Source: Streptomyces kronopolitis (GTDB lineage: Bacteria; Actinomycetota; Actinomycetes; Streptomycetales; Streptomycetaceae). From it: a stretch of 64,000 nt of DNA. Below the pieces are notes generated by a model. The model made no database searches and was not told the origin of the DNA. It saw only the letters and a list, made by a program, of their open reading frames with translations. Both the position numbers and the translations under genes were made by a program. The number at the start of each line of letters is the position of its first letter. The first letter of the stretch is position 1. Location of the stretch: assembly GCF_014646275.1 (NCBI RefSeq), contig NZ_BMND01000007.1, positions 124,001 through 188,000 of the forward strand, given 5' to 3'. This document shows, piece by piece, positions 14,812 to 22,668 of the stretch.

Positions 14812-15438
14812 TCAGCCGGTCAGTCGCTGGTACAGACCCCAGGTGAATTCGGGGACGATCTCTCGCGGGGCGCCGTCGGGGCCGGGCGCGGTACAGGCCA
14901 GGCGCCAGCGGGTGGGGGCGCTGCCTTCCATGGGGCGGGCCGGGGCGAAGGCGCGGGCGACCTCGTCGACCGTGCAGGACCAGGGCCGCAGATCCGCGGT
15001 CGTGTGCAGGTCAGGGGCGGTGGCACCGGGCGCGCGGATCAGCCAGGCGTTCCAGACGGCGCCCCGGCCGCCGGTGAGGACCTCGAACCGCAGATCGGGC
15101 CAGAGCGGGACCGGCCAGGTCAGGGCCTCGCAGGTCAGATCGCCGATCCGGCGGGGCGCGACGGCCTCGGGGGTGCCGAGCAGCGCACGATAAGGCCGGA
15201 TGCCGCCGGCCGCCCGTGGGGCGTGCATGCGTGCCTGCCAGCGGCGGTTGGCCTCGCGCAGGTCGGCGCGGGAGACCTCCAGTGTGCGCAGCGCGTCCTC
15301 GACCAGGTCCGGGTGGTGGTCGGCCATCCGGCGCAGCAGGACCAGCTGGAAGGCGACCGGCCCCGGAGGCCCGGAAGGGGCGCCGCCACCGGGAGGCGGG
15401 TCGTTGTCGGGGGTGCGGGAGGGGTTCATGAGGGACAT
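14812..15438 (-). CDS. hypothetical protein, streptomycete-restricted type
   Basis: 208 aa. No recognised domain. The N-terminus is Pro/Gly-rich (1-27). Residues 28-80 look helical (VAFQLVLLRRMADHHPDLVEDALRTLEVSRADLREANRRWQ). The rest alternates strands with several Trp (WNAWLIRAPG, RPWSCTVDEVARAF). Cytosolic with no signal sequence. The 3' end is 186 nt from the MreB-like gene in the same direction, and the MarR gene is upstream. Coding support comes from its codon-position GC pattern and frame length. Confidence 0.6.
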   Translation of the reverse strand: MSLMNPSRTPDNDPPPGGGAPSGPPGPVAFQLVLLRRMADHHPDLVEDALRTLEVSRADLREANRRWQARMHAPRAAGGIRPYRALLGTPEAVAPRRIGDLTCEALTWPVPLWPDLRFEVLTGGRGAVWNAWLIRAPGATAPDLHTTADLRPWSCTVDEVARAFAPARPMEGSAPTRWRLACTAPGPDGAPREIVPEFTWGLYQRLTG

Positions 15439-15604
15439 GGTGGGGGACGGCGGGGGCCGAGGGCCGCACGGCTGCGGAATCGGGCGAAGGCGGTTGCGTT
15501 CTCCGCGTGAGTCGCCGGGGCTCGGGGTGGCGGAAGGTATGAGGCGGTGGATATGGGGGAGTTGGGCCTGTGCGCGGCTCCCGGAAACCCGCGCCTCCGC
15601 TCAC

Positions 15605-16036
15605 TCACTCCGGTACGAAGCCGAGCATCCGCTGGAGCAGCTCCTTCAGCAGCGTCCGCTCGGTGACCGTCAGCCGGCCGAGGGGTTCGCGCGCGAAGCT
15701 CAGTGACGTACGCAGCGCCTCGGCCGTGCGCGCGCCCTCGTCGGTCGGGGCGGCGAGCTTGACGCGGCGGTCGGCCGGATCGGGGCGGCGCTCGACCAGG
15801 CCGCGGGACTCCAGGCGGTCCACGATGCCGGTGATGTTCGACGGCTCGCACTTCAGGCTTTGGGCGATCTTGCGCATCGGCAGCGGTTCCAGGGAGAGCA
15901 GCCTGAGCACCCGGGCCTGCGCGCCGGTGAGGGAGTGCTCGGCCGCGGCGTGCTCGTACTCCTCGTAGTAACGGGCGACGACGGTGCCGATGAGATCGAC
16001 GACCTCGACGGTCAAGGAGTCTGCGCACGGTGTCAT
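15605..16036 (-). CDS. MarR-family transcriptional regulator
   Basis: 143 aa. The winged helix centres on LTGAQARVLRLLSLEPLPMRKIAQSLKCEPSNITGIVDRLESRGLVERRPDPADRRVKLAAPTDEG, which contains the DxRxxxLxxT-like wing (DPADRRVKLAAPT). N- and C-terminal helices dimerise. There is one Cys, in SLKCEPSN, near the recognition helix, and one near the N-terminus (MTPCAD), so redox sensing is possible but unproved. Divergent from the oxidoreductase at 16124; the 87-nt gap holds the likely shared operator. It probably represses that gene and itself. Confidence 0.9.
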   Translation of the reverse strand: MTPCADSLTVEVVDLIGTVVARYYEEYEHAAAEHSLTGAQARVLRLLSLEPLPMRKIAQSLKCEPSNITGIVDRLESRGLVERRPDPADRRVKLAAPTDEGARTAEALRTSLSFAREPLGRLTVTERTLLKELLQRMLGFVPE

Positions 16037-16058
16037 GCACACCAGGATACCCAATTGC

Positions 16059-16099
16059 TTGACAACATGAAATATCGAGGCGCATGATTGTTTCATCAT
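16059..16099 (+). promoter_or_regulatory. promoter and candidate MarR operator
   Basis: TTGACA at 16059-16064, an 18-nt spacer and CATGAT at 16083-16088 make a good SigA-type promoter toward the oxidoreductase. The inverted repeat ATGAT (16084-16088)/ATCAT (16095-16099) overlaps the -10 region, where a MarR dimer could block it. The area is far more AT-rich than its neighbourhood. Confidence 0.6.
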
Positions 16100-16123
16100 C
16101 TGAAGCATTTGGAGGATCGAGCT

Positions 16124-17143
16124 ATGTCCGCACTGCCCACGACCGGTCGCGAATGGCACCTCGTCGCCCGCCCGCACGGCTGGCCCACCCCCGAGGATTT
16201 CGCGCTGCGGGAGGCCGCGGTGCCCGAGGTCGGCGAGGGCCAGATCCTCGTCCGTACGAAGCACTTCTCCGTCGACCCGTACATGCGCGGCCGGATGAAC
16301 GACGTGAAGTCCTACGTCCCGCCCTTCCAGCTCGACCAGCCGATGGAAGGCGGCGCGGTCGGCGAGGTCATCGCCTCGCGCGATGACTCCATCGCGGTCG
16401 GCGACCATGTGCTGCACGGCTTCGGCTGGCGCGAGTACGCGGTCGTGGACGCCAAGCGCGCCGCCAAGGTGGACCCGTCGCTGGCCCCGCTCACCGCGTA
16501 CCTCGGCGTGCTCGGCATGCCGGGCCTGACCGCCTACGCGGGGCTGCTGGAGGTCGCCTCCTTCAAGGAGGGCGACGCCGTCTTCGTGTCCGGCGCGGCC
16601 GGTGCGGTGGGCAGCGAGGTCGGCCAGATCGCCAAGCTCAAGGGCGCCTCCCGGGTCGTCGGCTCGGCCGGCTCCGACGAGAAGGTCCGGGTCCTGGTCG
16701 AGGAGTACGGCTTCGACGCCGCCTTCAACTACAAGAACGGCGACGTCCGCGAGCAGCTCAAGGAGGCCGCGCCGGACGGCATCGACGTCTACTTCGACAA
16801 TGTCGGCGGCGACCACCTCGAGGCGGCCATCAGCTCCCTCAACGTCCATGGCCGCGCCGCCATCTGCGGCATGATCTCGATGTACAACTCCACCGAGCCG
16901 ACCCCGGCACCGCGCAACCTCGCCATGGTGATCGGCAAGCGGCTGCGCCTCCAGGGCCTGCTGGTCAGCGATCACGCCGCACTGCAGCCGCAGTTCGTCG
17001 AGGAGGTCTCCGCCTGGATCCGCTCCGGCGAGCTGAAGTATGGCGAGACCAAGGTCTCCGGCATCGAGAACGGCGTCGAGGCCTTCCTGGGCCTGCTCCG
17101 CGGCGAGAACACCGGAAAGATGATCGTGAGCCTCGAGGACTGA
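16124..17143 (+). CDS. zinc-independent NADP-dependent oxidoreductase (PTGR/CurA-type MDR)
   Basis: 339 aa from ATG 16124, with GGAGGATCGAGCT directly upstream. It belongs to the medium-chain reductase family without zinc ligands: an N-terminal GroES-like domain with FSVDPYMRGRMND, typical of prostaglandin/leukotriene reductases and curcumin reductase CurA, and then a Rossmann domain with FVSGAAGAVGSEVGQIAKLKG. FDNVGGDHLEAAI and GMISMYNST are also family-typical. Expected reaction: NADPH-dependent reduction of alpha,beta-unsaturated carbonyls. The divergent MarR suggests it responds to reactive aldehydes or phenolics. Confidence 0.92.
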   Translation: MSALPTTGREWHLVARPHGWPTPEDFALREAAVPEVGEGQILVRTKHFSVDPYMRGRMNDVKSYVPPFQLDQPMEGGAVGEVIASRDDSIAVGDHVLHGFGWREYAVVDAKRAAKVDPSLAPLTAYLGVLGMPGLTAYAGLLEVASFKEGDAVFVSGAAGAVGSEVGQIAKLKGASRVVGSAGSDEKVRVLVEEYGFDAAFNYKNGDVREQLKEAAPDGIDVYFDNVGGDHLEAAISSLNVHGRAAICGMISMYNSTEPTPAPRNLAMVIGKRLRLQGLLVSDHAALQPQFVEEVSAWIRSGELKYGETKVSGIENGVEAFLGLLRGENTGKMIVSLED

Positions 17144-17179
17144 CGGGGCGTTGGACGCTGGGCCCCGGCCGGGGCGGCT

Positions 17180-17450
17180 GATGGTGATGGTTCCGGTCGG
17201 GGGCGGTGGTGAGTTGGGGTGAGTGGGGCGTGGGGGACGGGGGTTCGTTTGGTGATGGCTTCGGTCGGGGGCGGTGGTGAGTTGGGCTGAAGGGGGCGTT
17301 GGGATCCGGGGGTTCGTTTGGCAGGGGCTTCGGTCGGGGGGCGGGTTCGGCGCGGGGTGGCTGGGGGTGAGTTCGGCTGAGGGGCTTCGGCTGGAGCGTT
17401 GGGGTGCGGGGTTTGTTTGGTGATGGCTTCGGCCGGGTGGGGCGATGGCT
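17180..17450. repeat. imperfect about 70-bp tandem repeats
   Basis: Roughly four degenerate copies share GGTTCGTTTGG, GGCTTCGGTCGGGGG and GAGTTGGG blocks, spaced about 65-95 bases apart. Copy boundaries are approximate. Confidence 0.55.
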
Positions 17451-17518
17451 TGCCGTGGGGTGTTTGACGACGGCGTAGGTCGCGTGGGTGTGGCTTTGGT
17501 CGAGGGTGGCGTCGGGTC

Positions 17519-17688
17519 GGAGGATGCCTCGGGGCGAGGGTGACGTTGGGGCGAAGGATGCCTTGGGGCGAGGGTGACGTTGGGGCGAAGGATGCCTTGG
17601 GGCGAGGGTGACGTTGGGGCGAAGGATGCCTTGGGGCGAGGGTGACGTTGGGGCGAAGGATGCCTTGGGGCGAGGGTGGCTTTGGCCT
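17519..17688. repeat. 34-bp tandem repeat, about 4.9 copies
   Basis: Units begin at 17519, 17553, 17587, 17621 and 17655, each built as GAAGGATGCCTTGGGGCGAG followed by GGTGACGTTGGGGC. Units 2 to 4 are identical. The first has two changes, and the last degenerates after about 23 bases. The period of 34 is not a multiple of three, which argues against a coding repeat. Identical units suggest recent slippage expansion, making it a potential variable-number marker. Confidence 0.85.
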
Positions 17689-18020
17689 GGCTTGGCCTCG
17701 TACGGCGGGTGTCTCGTAGGGCCGGCGTTTTGTCTGATGGGGGCTTCGGCCGGCGGTTGCGTTGTCTGACGGATGGCTTGTCGTCTGGCGGCGGCTTTGT
17801 CTGAGGGGCGCGTTGTCGTCTGGCGGGGGCATCGTCTGACGGGCGCGTGCTCTGGCGACGGCTTTTGTTGGGTGAGGTGGCGGGGTGGGGCGGGGGAGGG
17901 GAAGGGGGCGAAGAAATCGCGTGGCTTTCCCGCCAGGCTCGCGCCCCGGCCCGTTAGGCTCGGCGGCACGCCGTCGCGATCCGTGGGCGCGAGTCGCGGC
18001 GAACCACAGGAGGATTCGGT

Positions 18021-18449
18021 ATGTCCATCCAGTCCGTCGATGTCGTCTACACCGCCGTCGCCACCGCTGAGAACGGCCGTGACGGCCACGTCGCCAGTGA
18101 CGACGGCAAGCTCGACGTGGTCGTCAACCCGCCCAAGGAGCAGGGCGGCAGTGGCGCCGGCACCAACCCGGAGCAGCTCTTCGCGGCCGGCTACAGCGCC
18201 TGCTTCCAGGGTGCGCTCAGCGTCGTCGCCCGCCGGGAGAACGTCGATGTCTCCGGTTCCCGGGTCACCGCCGCGGTCGGGATCGGCAAGACCCCCGATG
18301 GCGGCTTCGGCCTCACGGTCGAGATCACCGCCAAGATCCCGAACGTCGACGCGGCCACCGCCCAGGACCTCGTGGAGAAGGCGCACCAGGTGTGCCCGTA
18401 CTCCCGCGCCACCCGCGACAACATCGACGTCAAGCTGACCGTCGCCTGA
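18021..18449 (+). CDS. ohr: organic hydroperoxide resistance protein, OsmC/Ohr family
   Basis: 142 aa. The two redox cysteines are C61 in AAGYSACFQGAL and C125 in HQVCPYSRATRDN, with the conserved GRDGHV Arg near residue 20 and Glu51 in NPEQLF. This is the Ohr rather than OsmC subgroup (VCPYSxATRxN ending). Function: thiol-dependent (lipoyl) reduction of organic hydroperoxides in the cytosol. AGGAGGA lies 7 nt before the ATG. No OhrR-type regulator is adjacent; the MarR at 15605 is over 2 kb away and faces its own target. A hairpin at 18535-18563 follows. Confidence 0.93.
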   Translation: MSIQSVDVVYTAVATAENGRDGHVASDDGKLDVVVNPPKEQGGSGAGTNPEQLFAAGYSACFQGALSVVARRENVDVSGSRVTAAVGIGKTPDGGFGLTVEITAKIPNVDAATAQDLVEKAHQVCPYSRATRDNIDVKLTVA

Positions 18450-18475
18450 GCCTGATGGCTGTTGTCTGACACCTG

Positions 18476-18512
18476 TTATCTGACGCCTGACGCCTGACGC
18501 CTGACGCCTGAC
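18476..18512. repeat. 7-bp microsatellite
   Basis: Repeats of the 7-mer CTGACGC in near-perfect tandem just after the ohr gene, preceded by looser CTGACAC/CTGATGG variants. Probably slippage-prone and non-coding. Confidence 0.7.
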
Positions 18513-18534
18513 GTCGTCGGTGCTGTCGCAGCAG

Positions 18535-18563
18535 GAGCCGCGTCCCGTTACGGGGTGCGGCTC
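18535..18563. terminator. hairpin terminator downstream of ohr
   Basis: GAGCCGC...CCCG pairs with CGGGG...GCGGCTC around a short TTA-containing loop, with one or two mismatches. It lies about 90 nt after the ohr stop. Confidence 0.55.
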
Positions 18564-18929
18564 TGTGCGTTCGGTGTGGGATCCGGCCGGGGTGTGACCT
18601 GGGTGCGGGTGGCTCGTGCGTCGGAGGCGGCGGCCCCTGGTGCAGTTGCGTGGTCTCGCTGCACTGCGCCTTGGCTCCGCCGTAGGCGCCTTGGTCGAGG
18701 CGGTCGGGGCCTGCGGCTGGTGCATTTCGGGGGTGGCACCCACGCAGTCCGCCGTCCTACGGTCCCGTCAAGGTGTGCGCCTTGGTGTGCGCGCCTGATT
18801 TCCGTGGACGTGGGGTCAACTCGCGCTATTCTTACGGGGCTTCGCCACGTTCCTCCCCACAGCTCCACCGGCTGCCGGCCGGTGGGGGCCCTGGTCTCCG
18901 GGGCCTGTCCGGAGGAGCGAGGAGGAGTG
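18564..18929. other. 366-base gap before the small membrane gene
   Basis: No supported gene. Frames in this stretch lack ribosome binding sites and family similarity. Bases 18800-18850 are slightly AT-richer (CTATTCTTACGG) and may hold a promoter for the gene at 18930. Confidence 0.4.
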
Positions 18930-19055
18930 ATGGACGATCAGGACACGGAGCAGGAGAGCGACCGGTGGGCGCCGTCTGACAGATGGCAGGTGATCATCGG
19001 CGCGCTGGGCCTGGGTGTGGCGATCGTCGCGTGTGTGGGGCAGTTCATCCGCTGA
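18930..19055 (+). CDS. 41-aa single-pass membrane protein
   Basis: A short gene with a strong ribosome binding site: GAGGAGCGAGGAGG lies just before ATG 18930. The first about 20 residues are acidic and polar (MDDQDTEQESDRW), followed by WQVIIGALGLGVAIVACVGQF, a single transmembrane helix, and an Arg at the end. Topology would be N-in or N-out depending on charge; the acidic N-terminus favours outside. Function unknown. Small proteins of this design are common but poorly described in streptomycetes. Nothing follows it for 900 bases. Confidence 0.6.
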   Translation: MDDQDTEQESDRWAPSDRWQVIIGALGLGVAIVACVGQFIR

Positions 19056-19189
19056 GCCGGGTTGCCCCAGAGGGTCCGGACACGGCCGGTGCCCGCCGTT
19101 GAGGCGGGTAGGTCAACGGGGGAGTGCCCGGGCTCGGTAGATCTCCGGCGGCAGCCCCGGACCGTTCCGGCGCGGCTGCGGCGGGAGGT

Positions 19190-19850
19190 GTCCGAGTGCC
19201 GTGTGTTGTGACCGGCCACCGTGTGATTTTCTCGGCCGCCGCGTGATGTGCCCACTCGGCGCGTGGTGGCCTGGTGACCGCCTGATGTACCTGATCACCG
19301 GGTGACGTGCCCAACCAGCGCGTGACGTACCCGGCCAACGCGTGACGTGCTCAACCAGTGCGTGATGTGGGTCCCGGCGACCGCTTGATGTGCCGCCGCT
19401 GTGTGATGGTCCCTACTCGGAAGACCTCGATAGGCGAGCACCCTTGATGTGCGGCCACCCTCGATACGCGGGCACCCCGTGATGTGCGGCCATCTTCGAC
19501 GTACGTGCGCCCTCGCAAAGCGCGGACCCGCGACGCCCGCCCGCCCGCGACGTACGAAGCCCTCGATTCGCAAGCACCCGCGAAGCGCGCCCCCGCGACG
19601 TACGAGCACCTCGATACACGAGCACCCGCGACGCGCGGCGCCCCCCCGCGACGTAATGCCCCCGACACGCAGCCCCCGCCACGTACGCGCACCCTCGACA
19701 AGCGAGCACCCGCGATGCAACGCCCACCCGCGACCCACGCCCACCCTCCATGTACGAGCACCCCCGACACGCAAGCCCCCCAACACCCACCCACCCCAAC
19801 AACCACCCCCCATGTGACGCAGGCAACAACACCCCCGTATTGACGCACCC
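19190..19850. repeat. degenerate short-unit repeat tract
   Basis: Bases 19190-19440 repeat variants of GCGTGATGTGC/GCGTGACGTACC roughly every 25 bases. From 19440 to 19790 variants of GACGTACGAGCACC and CTCGATACGCGAGCACC alternate every 15-33 bases, gradually becoming C-rich. The units are strongly diverged. No coding potential was found. Confidence 0.6.
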
Positions 19851-19854
19851 GCCA

Positions 19855-19902
19855 TGTAATCGATTTCGTAGGCCCTCGCACCTCCCCAAGAAATCGATTA
19901 CA
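19855..19902 (+). promoter_or_regulatory. paired LacI/RbsR operators upstream of rbsR
   Basis: TGTAATCGATTTC (19855-19867) and GAAATCGATTACA (19890-19902) are perfect reverse complements separated by 22 nt, and each is itself centred on the palindrome AATCGATT. This is the classic look of LacI-family operators, here two sites, so RbsR dimers could bind cooperatively. They lie 68-115 nt before the rbsR ATG, so the whole rbsRACBK operon is probably autoregulated and induced by ribose. Confidence 0.8.
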
Positions 19903-19969
19903 CCTCCGATCTTGCGCTGTCGGCCCCCGGGCCGCTGGGCGGTCGCACGGACAGGATGGCAACGGCGCC

Positions 19970-20971
19970 ATGGCGAACATCAAGGATGTGGCGGAGCGGG
20001 CAGGAGTGTCCGTCGCCACGGTCTCCCGGGTCCTCAACGGCCGCAGCCCGGTTGCCGAGACCCGTGAGCGGGTGCTTGCCGCGGTGCAGGAGCTGGGCTA
20101 CCGCCCCAACAACGTCGCCCGCGCGCTGCGCACCGCACGGACCGGCGCGCTCGGGCTGATCATCAGCGATCTGACCAACCCGTTCTTCACCGAACTTGCC
20201 GACGCCGTCGAGGACGAGGCCCGCAGCCTCGGCTACAGCCTGGTCATCGGCAACGCCGGCGAGCGTCCCGCGCAGCAGGACGACTACATCCGTACGCTGC
20301 TCGACCGCCGGATCGACGGCCTGCTGGTCAGCTCGGCCGGTACCGGCTCGGCGATGCTCCGCGAGGTCGTCGCCTCCGGCACCCCGCTGGTCCTGCTGGA
20401 CCGCTCCGTGCCCGGCATCGACGCCCCCTGCGTACGCGCCGACGGTCGCGCAGCCCTCACCGAACTCGCCGGTCGCCTCGCCGCCCTCGGCCGCCGTCGG
20501 CCCGCGATCATCGTCGCCCCGGCCGGCACCCCGACCGGTGAGGAGCGCCTCGCGCTGTTCCGTGCGGCGCTGGCCGCGCACGGCCTCGCGCTGCCCGACG
20601 AGCGGGTGGGCAGCACCCCCGACCTCCAGCACACCGGCGGCCGGCGGGTGATGAGCGCGTTCCTCGATCTCCCCGAGCCGCCGGACGCGGTGCTGGCCAC
20701 CGACAACCTGATGGCGCTGGGCGCGATGGACGAGCTCCGCGCGCGCGGGCTGCGGGTCCCGGACGACGTGGCGCTGGTGGTCTACGACGACGTGCCGTGG
20801 TTCACCCACACCGATCCGCCGCTGACCGCCATCGCCCAGCCCACCCGCGAACTGGGCCGGGCCGCCGTGCACACCCTGCTGGCCCGGATCGAGGGCCGGC
20901 CCGCCGACTCGGTACTGCTCCCGGCCCACCTGGTCCCCCGCCGCTCCTGCGGCGAGCCCCCCACCCCCTGA
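19970..20971 (+). CDS. rbsR: LacI-family transcriptional regulator of the ribose operon
   Basis: 333 aa. DNA-binding domain: MANIKDVAERAGVSVATVSRVLNGRSPVAETRERVLAAVQELGYRPNNVARALRT, including the hinge helix. The rest is a periplasmic-binding-like effector domain (TGALGLIISDLTNPFFTELADAVEDEARSLGYSL...VYDDVPWFTHTDPPLTAIAQPTRELG). First gene of the operon, 77 nt before rbsA, and the probable binder of the operators at 19855-19902. The effector is inferred to be ribose or a related pentose from the neighbours. Confidence 0.9.
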   Translation: MANIKDVAERAGVSVATVSRVLNGRSPVAETRERVLAAVQELGYRPNNVARALRTARTGALGLIISDLTNPFFTELADAVEDEARSLGYSLVIGNAGERPAQQDDYIRTLLDRRIDGLLVSSAGTGSAMLREVVASGTPLVLLDRSVPGIDAPCVRADGRAALTELAGRLAALGRRRPAIIVAPAGTPTGEERLALFRAALAAHGLALPDERVGSTPDLQHTGGRRVMSAFLDLPEPPDAVLATDNLMALGAMDELRARGLRVPDDVALVVYDDVPWFTHTDPPLTAIAQPTRELGRAAVHTLLARIEGRPADSVLLPAHLVPRRSCGEPPTP

Positions 20972-21048
20972 GCCCGGTCGGCGGTGCGCCGCCGGGTCCA
21001 CGATTCCCACCCCCCGAGCAACCCATCCGAAGAAGAGAGGTGCAGCGC

Positions 21049-22668
21049 ATGACCGGCGTCAAGGACGACGTACCGGGCGGCCGCCCACTGCTGTGCGTGG
21101 AGGGGGTGACGAAGTCGTTCCCGGGCGTGCGCGCGCTGGACGGCGTGGATCTGACCCTGCGCGCCGGTGAGGTGCATGTCCTGCTCGGCGAGAACGGTGC
21201 GGGCAAGAGCACCCTGATCAAGATGCTCTCCGGCGCCCACCGCCCCGACGAGGGCCGGCTCCTCGCCGACGGCGGCCAGGACGGCACCCGCGAGGGCCTG
21301 CACGAGGTGCACATCCGCTCCGCGCAGGACGCCGAACGGCTCGGCATCGCCACCATCTACCAGGAGTTCAACCTCGTCCCCGGGCTGACCGTCGCCGAGA
21401 ACATCTTCCTGGGCCGCCAGCCGCGCAACCGGCTCGGGCTGGTCGACAAGAAGACGATGCGGACGCGCGCCGCCGCACTGCTGCGCCGCGTGCGGCTGGA
21501 CGTGTCCCCGGACACCCCGGTCGGCGAACTGGGCATCGCCCGCCTCCAGATGGTCGAGATCGCCAAGGCGCTCAGCCTGGACGCCCGCGTCCTGATCATG
21601 GACGAGCCGACCGCGGTGCTGACCTCCGAGGAGGTCGAGACCCTCTTCGAGATCGTCCGTGAGCTGCGCGACGGCGGCGTCGGCGTCATCTTCATCACCC
21701 ACCACCTCGACGAGATCGGCATCCTCGGCGACCGGGTCACCGTCCTGCGCGACGGCCGCTCGGTGCGGGAGGTGCCGGCCGCCACCGACGAGGACGAGCT
21801 GATCCGGCTCATGGTGGGCCGCGACATCGCCGAGCAGTACCCGCGGCAGCGCCCGGACGAGCCCGGCGCGCCGGTGCTGCGGGTCCGCGGGCTGACCCGG
21901 CGCGGCGCCGCGGCCGGACCGGTCTTCGAGGGCATCGACTTCGAGGTGCGGGCCGGTGAGGTCGTGGGCCTGGCCGGGCTGGTCGGCGCGGGCCGTACCG
22001 AGGTCGTGCGGGCGATCTTCGGGGTGGACCGCTATGACGCCGGCACCGTCGAGATCGACGGCAAGGAGCTGGCCCGCGGCGATGTGCGCGCCGCGATGCG
22101 CGCCGGGCTCGGCCTCGTACCGGAGGACCGCAAGGGCCAGGGCCTGGTCCTCGACGCGTCCCTCCAGGACAACCTCACCCTCGCCCGGCTCGACCGCGAC
22201 ACCCGCGGCGGGCTGGTCGACCGGGGCACTCAGCGGCGCGAAGCGGCCGCCGTCGCCGCGCAGTTGAAGGTCCGGATGAGCGGTCTGGGGCAGAGCGCCC
22301 GCACCCTGTCCGGCGGCAACCAGCAGAAGATCGTCATCGGCAAATGGCTGCTGACGGACACCCGGCTGCTGATCCTCGACGAGCCGACCCGCGGCATCGA
22401 CGTCGGCGCCAAGGTCGAGATCTACCAGCTCATCAACGAACTGACGGCGTCCGGCCGGGCGGTGCTGATGATCTCCAGCGATCTGCCCGAGGTGCTCGGG
22501 ATGAGCGACCGGGTGCTGGTGATGTCGCAGGGCCGGCTGGCCGGTGAGCTGCCGGCCGAGGCGGCCACCCAGGACGCCGTGATGGAGCTGGCGCTCCAGG
22601 CGCCCGACCACCCCAAGAGCACGCAGCACAACGACGAGAGCGCGATGGAGGGCTCCGATGTCCACTGA
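21049..22668 (+). CDS. rbsA: ribose-type sugar ABC transporter ATP-binding protein
   Basis: 539 aa, the twin-ATPase form used by CUT2 monosaccharide importers. First domain: Walker A GENGAGKST, signature-like LGIARLQMVEIAKAL (degenerate), Walker B LIMDEPTAVL. Second domain: degenerate Walker A-like GLVGAGRTE, signature LSGGNQQKIVIGKW, Walker B LILDEPTRGID. Start ATG 21049 has AAGAGAGG upstream. The last codons overlap rbsC by 11 nt, giving translational coupling. Cytoplasmic side of the membrane, energising RbsC. Confidence 0.95.
   Translation: MTGVKDDVPGGRPLLCVEGVTKSFPGVRALDGVDLTLRAGEVHVLLGENGAGKSTLIKMLSGAHRPDEGRLLADGGQDGTREGLHEVHIRSAQDAERLGIATIYQEFNLVPGLTVAENIFLGRQPRNRLGLVDKKTMRTRAAALLRRVRLDVSPDTPVGELGIARLQMVEIAKALSLDARVLIMDEPTAVLTSEEVETLFEIVRELRDGGVGVIFITHHLDEIGILGDRVTVLRDGRSVREVPAATDEDELIRLMVGRDIAEQYPRQRPDEPGAPVLRVRGLTRRGAAAGPVFEGIDFEVRAGEVVGLAGLVGAGRTEVVRAIFGVDRYDAGTVEIDGKELARGDVRAAMRAGLGLVPEDRKGQGLVLDASLQDNLTLARLDRDTRGGLVDRGTQRREAAAVAAQLKVRMSGLGQSARTLSGGNQQKIVIGKWLLTDTRLLILDEPTRGIDVGAKVEIYQLINELTASGRAVLMISSDLPEVLGMSDRVLVMSQGRLAGELPAEAATQDAVMELALQAPDHPKSTQHNDESAMEGSDVH

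Larger units (their letters stand above)
17144..18020. other. 877-base repeat-rich non-coding gap
   Basis: G-rich on the plus strand, with two repeat systems (17180-17450 and 17519-17688). Pro/Arg-rich open frames run through on the minus strand but change reading with each 34-bp unit and have no start with a ribosome binding site. Non-coding is favoured. The right end carries the promoter and ribosome binding site of the Ohr gene. Confidence 0.6.
19056..19969. other. 914-base gap with degenerate repeats and the rbs promoter region
   Basis: The left and centre hold degenerate repeats (19190-19850). The right end holds paired LacI-type operators (19855-19902) and the start of rbsR. Long Arg/Gly-rich minus-strand frames through the repeats are not supported as genes. 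Confidence 0.55.

Noticed and set aside
15438..15604. Possible small gene between the hypothetical protein and the MarR gene
   Set aside because: Only 160 bases, no ribosome binding site and no conserved peptide.
16965..18743. Long Pro/Arg-rich minus-strand open frame across the 34-bp repeats
   Set aside because: The frame runs into the 34-bp array (not divisible by three), lacks a ribosome binding site, and overlaps ohr and the oxidoreductase in antisense. It follows from GC skew.
19351..20037. Arg/Gly-rich minus-strand frames through the degenerate repeat tract
   Set aside because: Repeats of variable unit length, no start signal, and overlap with the rbs operators and the rbsR start.
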